64,000 nucleotides of DNA from DASQEH01 sp038237745. Lineage in GTDB: Bacteria > Actinomycetota > Actinomycetes > Propionibacteriales > Nocardioidaceae. The notes beneath the pieces are model-generated. The model searched no databases. It saw nothing but the letters and a program-made list of their open reading frames with translations, and was not told the DNA's origin. Position numbers and translations under genes: made by a program. Every line of letters starts with the position of its first letter. The stretch's first letter is position 1. Shown one piece after another: positions 59,960 to 64,000 of this stretch. The DNA lies in contig JBBRYJ010000004.1 of assembly GCA_038237745.1 (NCBI GenBank), positions 124,001 to 188,000 on the forward strand. The letters run 5' to 3'.

Positions 59960-62824
59960 GTGGCTAAAGCCAGAGTCCATGAGCTCGCCAAAGAGTTCGG
60001 GGTGCCGAGCAAGAACGTGCTCGAGGCACTGAAAGACATGGGGGAGTTCGTCAAGTCCGCTTCCTCGACGGTAGAGGCACCCGTGGCCCGGCGGCTCGAA
60101 GAGCTGCACGGAGAAACGTGGAAGTCCGCCGCCGCGGCGAAGGCCGCGAAGAAGGCGGCCAGCTCGCCGCCCGACAAGACCGCCGCACCGTCGTCCGCCG
60201 ACACCGAGTCTGCGGTCATTCCTGCCGGCGATGGCACACCGGTCGTAAGCCCGGGCTCGGTGCCCGGACCACGCCCGGCCGGCGACCCGGTGGCTCCTGC
60301 GGCCTCGGCCCCGGTGGCTCCCGCGCCGGTGACACCCGCGGCGGCCGCGCCCGGCGTCGGGTCGAACGGGTTCGCGTCGTCAGGCTCGGACCTGGGCACG
60401 GCTGCAGCGCCCACCGCTCCCCACGACCCTGCAACCACGACACCGCGAGCCCCCAAACCCTCCGGACCACGCCCCGGGAACAACCCCTTCTCGGCGACGC
60501 AAGGTATGCAGCAGCCACGCCGGCCCGGGCCTGGCCAGGTATCCCAACCGCCGGCGGCTCGGGGTGACTTCCCCGAGCGCGGCGACCGGCAGGTAGACCC
60601 CCGGGCCGCACGTCCTGGCGGTGTCCCCGGCGCTCCAAGGCCGAACCCCGCGATGATGCCGAAGCAGTCCCCAGGCGCCGGCCCCACGGCGGCACGCGGC
60701 GGGCTCCGCTCCGGACCGGCCGGTGCCGGTCGTCCTGGCGGAGCACCGGCCCGTGGTGGAGCACCGGCCCGCGGTGGAGCACCGGCCCGCGGCGGTAGTC
60801 GCGGTGGCTATGCCGGAAGCGGGGCCCCGAGTGGCGGTCCCAGCGGCTTGCCGACCGCGAGCGGCCGTCCCAACAGCAACCGCAACAGCCGCGGCACGAC
60901 CCAGGGTGCCTTCGGGCGTCCCGGTGGGCCTTCGCGGCGAGGCCGCAAGTCCAAGCGGGCGCGGCGCCAGGAGTTCGAGCAGATGCAGGCACCTGCCATC
61001 GGCGGCGTGCGTGTCCGCAAGGGCGACGGCGACACCGTCCGGCTGTCGCGTGGCGCGTCCCTGACCGACTTCGCGGAGAAGGTGGGCGTCGACGCTGCGT
61101 CGCTCGTCCAGGTTCTCTTCGCCCTCGGCGAGATGGTGACCGCGACCCAGTCGGTCAATGACGAGACCTTGAGGATCCTGGGCGAGGAGCTGAACTACAC
61201 GATCGAGGTCGTGTCGCCCGAGGACGAGGACAAGGAGCTGCTCGACTCGTTCAACATCGAGTTCGGCGAGGACGAGGGCGGGGCCGACGCACTTCAGGCG
61301 CGTCCCCCAGTGGTCACCGTCATGGGCCATGTCGACCACGGAAAGACCAAGCTGCTCGACGCCATCCGCGACGCCAACGTCGTGGCGAAGGAGGCCGGTG
61401 GTATCACCCAGCACATTGGTGCCTACCAGGTGGCGACCGAGGTCGACGGCACGGAGCGGCGCCTCACGTTCATCGACACACCTGGCCACGAGGCTTTCAC
61501 CGCTATGCGGATGCGCGGCGCCCAGGCGACGGACATCGCGATCCTGGTGGTCGCGGCCGACGACGGGGTGATGCCCCAGACGATCGAGGCGCTGAACCAC
61601 GCCAAGGCGGCGGACGTCCCGATCGTGGTGGCCGTCAACAAGATCGACAAGGAGGACGCAGACCCGACGAAGGTGCGCGGCCAGCTCACCGAGTACGGCC
61701 TGGTGCCCGAGGAATACGGCGGCGACACCATGTTCGTCGACGTTTCGGCGCGCGCCAACCTCAACATCGACAAGCTCCTCGAGTCGATCGTGCTGACCAC
61801 CGACGCCGCGCTCGACCTCCGGGCGAACCCGGAGCAGGATGCACAGGGGCTTGTGATCGAGGCACACCTCGACCGTGGCCGCGGCCCTGTAGCCACAGTG
61901 CTGGTGCAGCGAGGCACGCTTCGCCTTGGTGACTCGATCGTGGCCGGGCCGGCTCATGGCCGCGTCCGCGCGATGCTCGACGAGCACGGCGTCAATGTCG
62001 ACGAGGCACTTCCGAGCCGACCGGTCATGGTCATGGGTCTCACGGCCGTGCCGGGAGCAGGTGACAACTTCCTCGTCGTCGCCGACGACCGGGTCGCTCG
62101 TCAGATCGCGGAGAAGCGCGATGCGCGCGAGCGGGCAGCGATGCTGGCGAAGAGCACCGGGCGCCGCACTCTCGAGGACTTCATGTCCAGCATGGAGAAG
62201 GGTGCCTCCGAGGAGCTGCTGCTGATCCTGAAAGGCGACGTATCCGGCTCGGTGGAGGCACTCGAGGACGCGCTGGCCAAGATCGATGTCGGGGACGACG
62301 TCAACCTGCGGGTCATCGACCGGGGTGTCGGTGCGATCACCGAGACCAACGTGATGCTCGCGGCGGCCTCCGACGCGGTCATCATCGGCTTCAACGTCCG
62401 GCCGCAGGGCAAGGCCACCGAGGTCGCCGACCGCGAAGGCGTCGACATTCGCTACTACACGGTGATCTACCAGGCGATCGACGACATCGAGGCAGCACTC
62501 AAGGGCATGCTCAAGCCGGAGTACGCCGAGGCACAGCTCGGGACGGCGGAGATCCGGGAGGTGTTCCGCTCCTCCAGGATCGGCAACATCGCTGGGTGCC
62601 TCGTCGCGAGCGGCATCATGCGTCGCAACGCCAAGGCTCGTCTCGTCCGTGACGGTGCTGTCGTCGCCGACAACCTCGACATCTCCTCGCTCAAGCGTGA
62701 GAAGGACGATGCGACCGAGGTCCGCGAGGGCTTCGAATGCGGGCTGACATTCGGTGGCTACAACGACATCAAGATCGGGGACGTCATCGAGACGTTCGAG
62801 ATGCGGGAGATCCCCCGAGCCTGA
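59960..62824 (+). CDS. infB: Translation initiation factor IF-2
   Basis: IF-2, 954 residues. The first 50 residues are the IF2_N helical domain (ARVHELAKEFGVPSKNVLEA). Residues 60-335 are a long Pro/Gly/Ala/Arg-rich linker with short repeats, typical of actinobacterial IF-2. The GTPase domain starts near residue 450: VMGHVDHGKTKLLDAI (G1), DTPGHEAF (G3), VNKIDKEDADP (G4). Domains II-IV follow to the end (EVFRSSRIGNIAGCLVASG, LTFGGYNDIKIGDVIETFE). GTG start with AAGGAG five bases upstream. Confidence 0.97.
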   Translation: MAKARVHELAKEFGVPSKNVLEALKDMGEFVKSASSTVEAPVARRLEELHGETWKSAAAAKAAKKAASSPPDKTAAPSSADTESAVIPAGDGTPVVSPGSVPGPRPAGDPVAPAASAPVAPAPVTPAAAAPGVGSNGFASSGSDLGTAAAPTAPHDPATTTPRAPKPSGPRPGNNPFSATQGMQQPRRPGPGQVSQPPAARGDFPERGDRQVDPRAARPGGVPGAPRPNPAMMPKQSPGAGPTAARGGLRSGPAGAGRPGGAPARGGAPARGGAPARGGSRGGYAGSGAPSGGPSGLPTASGRPNSNRNSRGTTQGAFGRPGGPSRRGRKSKRARRQEFEQMQAPAIGGVRVRKGDGDTVRLSRGASLTDFAEKVGVDAASLVQVLFALGEMVTATQSVNDETLRILGEELNYTIEVVSPEDEDKELLDSFNIEFGEDEGGADALQARPPVVTVMGHVDHGKTKLLDAIRDANVVAKEAGGITQHIGAYQVATEVDGTERRLTFIDTPGHEAFTAMRMRGAQATDIAILVVAADDGVMPQTIEALNHAKAADVPIVVAVNKIDKEDADPTKVRGQLTEYGLVPEEYGGDTMFVDVSARANLNIDKLLESIVLTTDAALDLRANPEQDAQGLVIEAHLDRGRGPVATVLVQRGTLRLGDSIVAGPAHGRVRAMLDEHGVNVDEALPSRPVMVMGLTAVPGAGDNFLVVADDRVARQIAEKRDARERAAMLAKSTGRRTLEDFMSSMEKGASEELLLILKGDVSGSVEALEDALAKIDVGDDVNLRVIDRGVGAITETNVMLAAASDAVIIGFNVRPQGKATEVADREGVDIRYYTVIYQAIDDIEAALKGMLKPEYAEAQLGTAEIREVFRSSRIGNIAGCLVASGIMRRNAKARLVRDGAVVADNLDISSLKREKDDATEVREGFECGLTFGGYNDIKIGDVIETFEMREIPRA
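60740..60793 (+). repeat. Three 18-bp tandem repeats inside infB
   Basis: Three in-frame copies of an 18-base unit (first and last differ by one base from the middle one), coding GGAPAR three times in the disordered linker of IF-2. The period is a multiple of three, so the copy number can vary without breaking the gene. Confidence 0.9.
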
Positions 62825-62851
62825 CCACGTCACGAAGCTCTTCCGCCAGTC

Positions 62852-62866
62852 GAAGCGGAGCGCTTC
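62852..62866 (+). terminator. Small hairpin between infB and rbfA
   Basis: GAAGCG-GAG-CGCTTC, a perfect six-base stem 28 bases after the infB stop. Without a T-run it may be a weak attenuator or a processing site between infB and rbfA. Confidence 0.3.
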
Positions 62867-62909
62867 CGCAAGGTCCGAAGGGGAGGGCACACATCAGGGA
62901 GGGGTCGTC

Positions 62910-63437
62910 ATGAGCTCGGGGCGCGTACGCAAGGTCGCAGACCGCATCCACGTGATCGTGGCCGAGATGCTGGAGCGTCGGATCAAGGACGTCCGGCTCG
63001 GGTTCGTCACCATCACGGATGTCCGGGTCACGGGCGATACCCAACACGCGAGCATCTTCTACACCGTCCTGGGCGATGACGAGCAGCGGCTTGCCTCGGG
63101 TGTGGCTCTCGAGAGCGCCCGAGGGCTCATCCGCTCCGAGGTGGGCAAGCAGCTCGGGATGAGGCACTCCCCGACGCTGGAGTTCATCCTCGACGCGCTT
63201 CCGGAGTCGGCCGCGCACATCGAGGAGCTTCTTGACAAGGCACGCCGAGGCGACGCGGAGGTCGCAGCAGCTGCGGCCTCCGCGACGTACGCCGGAGACG
63301 CCGACCCCTACAAGCATCCGGACGACGACGAGTTCCTCGGCGATGACGATGAAGTCGGCGGCGAGAGCGGTGCTGACGGCAGTGACGTCATCCACGACGA
63401 CACCGTCGTCGACCGCGGCGGCAATGGTCGCGCCTGA
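62910..63437 (+). CDS. rbfA: Ribosome-binding factor A
   Basis: A 175-residue RbfA, a KH-like 16S rRNA maturation factor. RVRKVADRIHVIVAEMLERR, LGFVTITDVRVTGDTQHASI and LGMRHSPTLEFILD are standard. ATG with GGGAGGGG upstream. The last 60 residues form an acidic Asp-rich tail. It overlaps truB by 14 bases. Confidence 0.94.
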   Translation: MSSGRVRKVADRIHVIVAEMLERRIKDVRLGFVTITDVRVTGDTQHASIFYTVLGDDEQRLASGVALESARGLIRSEVGKQLGMRHSPTLEFILDALPESAAHIEELLDKARRGDAEVAAAAASATYAGDADPYKHPDDDEFLGDDDEVGGESGADGSDVIHDDTVVDRGGNGRA

Positions 63438-64000
63438 CGGTCTGCTGGTCGTCGACAAGCCTTCGGGCTGGACCTCTCACGACGTTGTGGGACGTTGCCG
63501 CCGGCTCGCGGCGACCCGCAAGGTGGGCCACGCCGGCACGCTGGACCCGATGGCAACCGGTGTCCTTGTTCTCGGGATCGGGCGGGCAACCCGGCTCCTC
63601 GGCCATCTCGCGCTGTCGGACAAGGCGTACGACGCGACGATCAGGCTCGGCCAGGCCACGCTCTCCGACGACGCTGACGGCCCCCTCGTCGCCTCTACGG
63701 CGGCGGGCAATCTGAGCGACTCCGACATCGAGGACGCCGTGGCTCAGCTCCGAGGCGACCTCCAGCAAGTGCCGTCCTCTGTGTCGGCGATAAAGATCCA
63801 GGGTGAGCGGGCGTACGCCAGAGTCCGGGCCGGTGACGACGTGGTGCTCACTGCCCGCCGGATAAACGTCGCAGTGTTCGAGGTCGACGCGATACGCCGT
63901 GGCGCTGACCTCGTCGACGTCGACGTACGCGTCGAGTGCTCCACCGGGACGTACGTCCGAGCGCTGGCTCGCGACATCGGCAACAGGCTTCACGTCGGCG
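63424..64000 (+). CDS. truB: tRNA pseudouridine synthase B (5' part)
   Basis: The first 192 codons of TruB, which makes pseudouridine 55 in tRNA. DGLLVVDKPSGWTSHDVV starts the fold and VGHAGTLDPMATGVLVLGIG holds the catalytic Asp; later VPSSVSAIKIQGERAY and STGTYVRALARDIG also match. The frame is open to the end of the window. The start lies inside the end of rbfA, so the two are translationally coupled. Confidence 0.95.
   Translation, partial: MVAPDGLLVVDKPSGWTSHDVVGRCRRLAATRKVGHAGTLDPMATGVLVLGIGRATRLLGHLALSDKAYDATIRLGQATLSDDADGPLVASTAAGNLSDSDIEDAVAQLRGDLQQVPSSVSAIKIQGERAYARVRAGDDVVLTARRINVAVFEVDAIRRGADLVDVDVRVECSTGTYVRALARDIGNRLHVG

Noticed and set aside
60740..60793. Possible CRISPR-like repeats
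   Set aside because: The repeats are directly adjacent without spacers, in frame, and inside infB.
60380..62890. A very long open frame on the minus strand opposite infB
   Set aside because: High-GC coding sequence often leaves the opposite strand open. The plus strand is a textbook IF-2 and the antisense product resembles no family.
1..64000. tRNA, rRNA and small stable RNA genes
   Set aside because: Intergenic stretches were read for tRNA-like cloverleaf signatures and common RNA motifs; none was convincing, though a covariance-model search would be decisive.

Overview
This is high-GC DNA of an actinomycete (Actinomycetota). The evidence is the gene order comM-dprA-xerC / rpsB-tsf-pyrH-frr-cdsA-rlmN / dxr-rip-ispG-proS / rimP-nusA-ylxR-infB-rbfA-truB, frequent GTG starts, and many GTGA or ATGA stop/start overlaps. 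The style (a DUF4439 pair, a GNAT/DUF4081 gene beside ispG, a DhaM fused to Enzyme I) would fit a Nocardioidaceae-like member of the Propionibacteriales. That family-level placement is inference only.

Layout. 1-2.9 kb: end of a ComM/YifB ATPase gene, DprA and an XerC-type recombinase. 2.97-8.4 kb: a convergent secreted M23 peptidase, then the translation/lipid cluster rpsB-tsf-pyrH-frr-cdsA, with a structured rpsB leader. 8.4-14.3 kb: alpha/beta hydrolase, an SMR-pump/TetR operon with a clear operator, a SpoU methyltransferase divergent from rlmN, a Cof-type HAD phosphatase, and a RIO1-type kinase. 14.3-21 kb: a decayed nickel/cobalt exporter, a propionyl-CoA synthetase, and a dhaKLM operon whose DhaM carries its own HPr and a complete Enzyme I.

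21-45 kb is a catabolic island that looks devoted to polyamines and related amines. It holds a FAD amine oxidase with an Lrp/AsnC regulator, two complete spermidine/putrescine-type ABC importers, three class III aminotransferases (one GabT), two aldehyde dehydrogenases, a saccharopine-dehydrogenase-like enzyme, a glutaryl-CoA dehydrogenase, and an N-acylamino-acid racemase coupled to a GNAT acyltransferase. Together these could take putrescine to 4-aminobutyraldehyde, GABA and succinate, and C5 amines to glutaryl-CoA. A broken MFS transporter lies inside it.

45-57.7 kb: dxr-rip-ispG-MFS-sugar dehydrogenase in one tightly packed transcription unit, a GNAT protein, a decayed CapA-like lipoprotein, proS-HAD, a secreted M43 metalloprotease, and two DUF4439 ferritin-like proteins. 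57.9-64 kb: rimP-nusA-ylxR-infB-rbfA-truB, with truB cut by the window end.

No rRNA, tRNA, insertion sequence, prophage or CRISPR array was recognised. Three decayed genes (NicO-type exporter, MFS transporter, CapA) and several hairpin terminators folded over stop codons are the main structural curiosities. Apart from the catalytic logic of the amine island I see no clear sign of a wholly new system; the best candidates are listed as findings.
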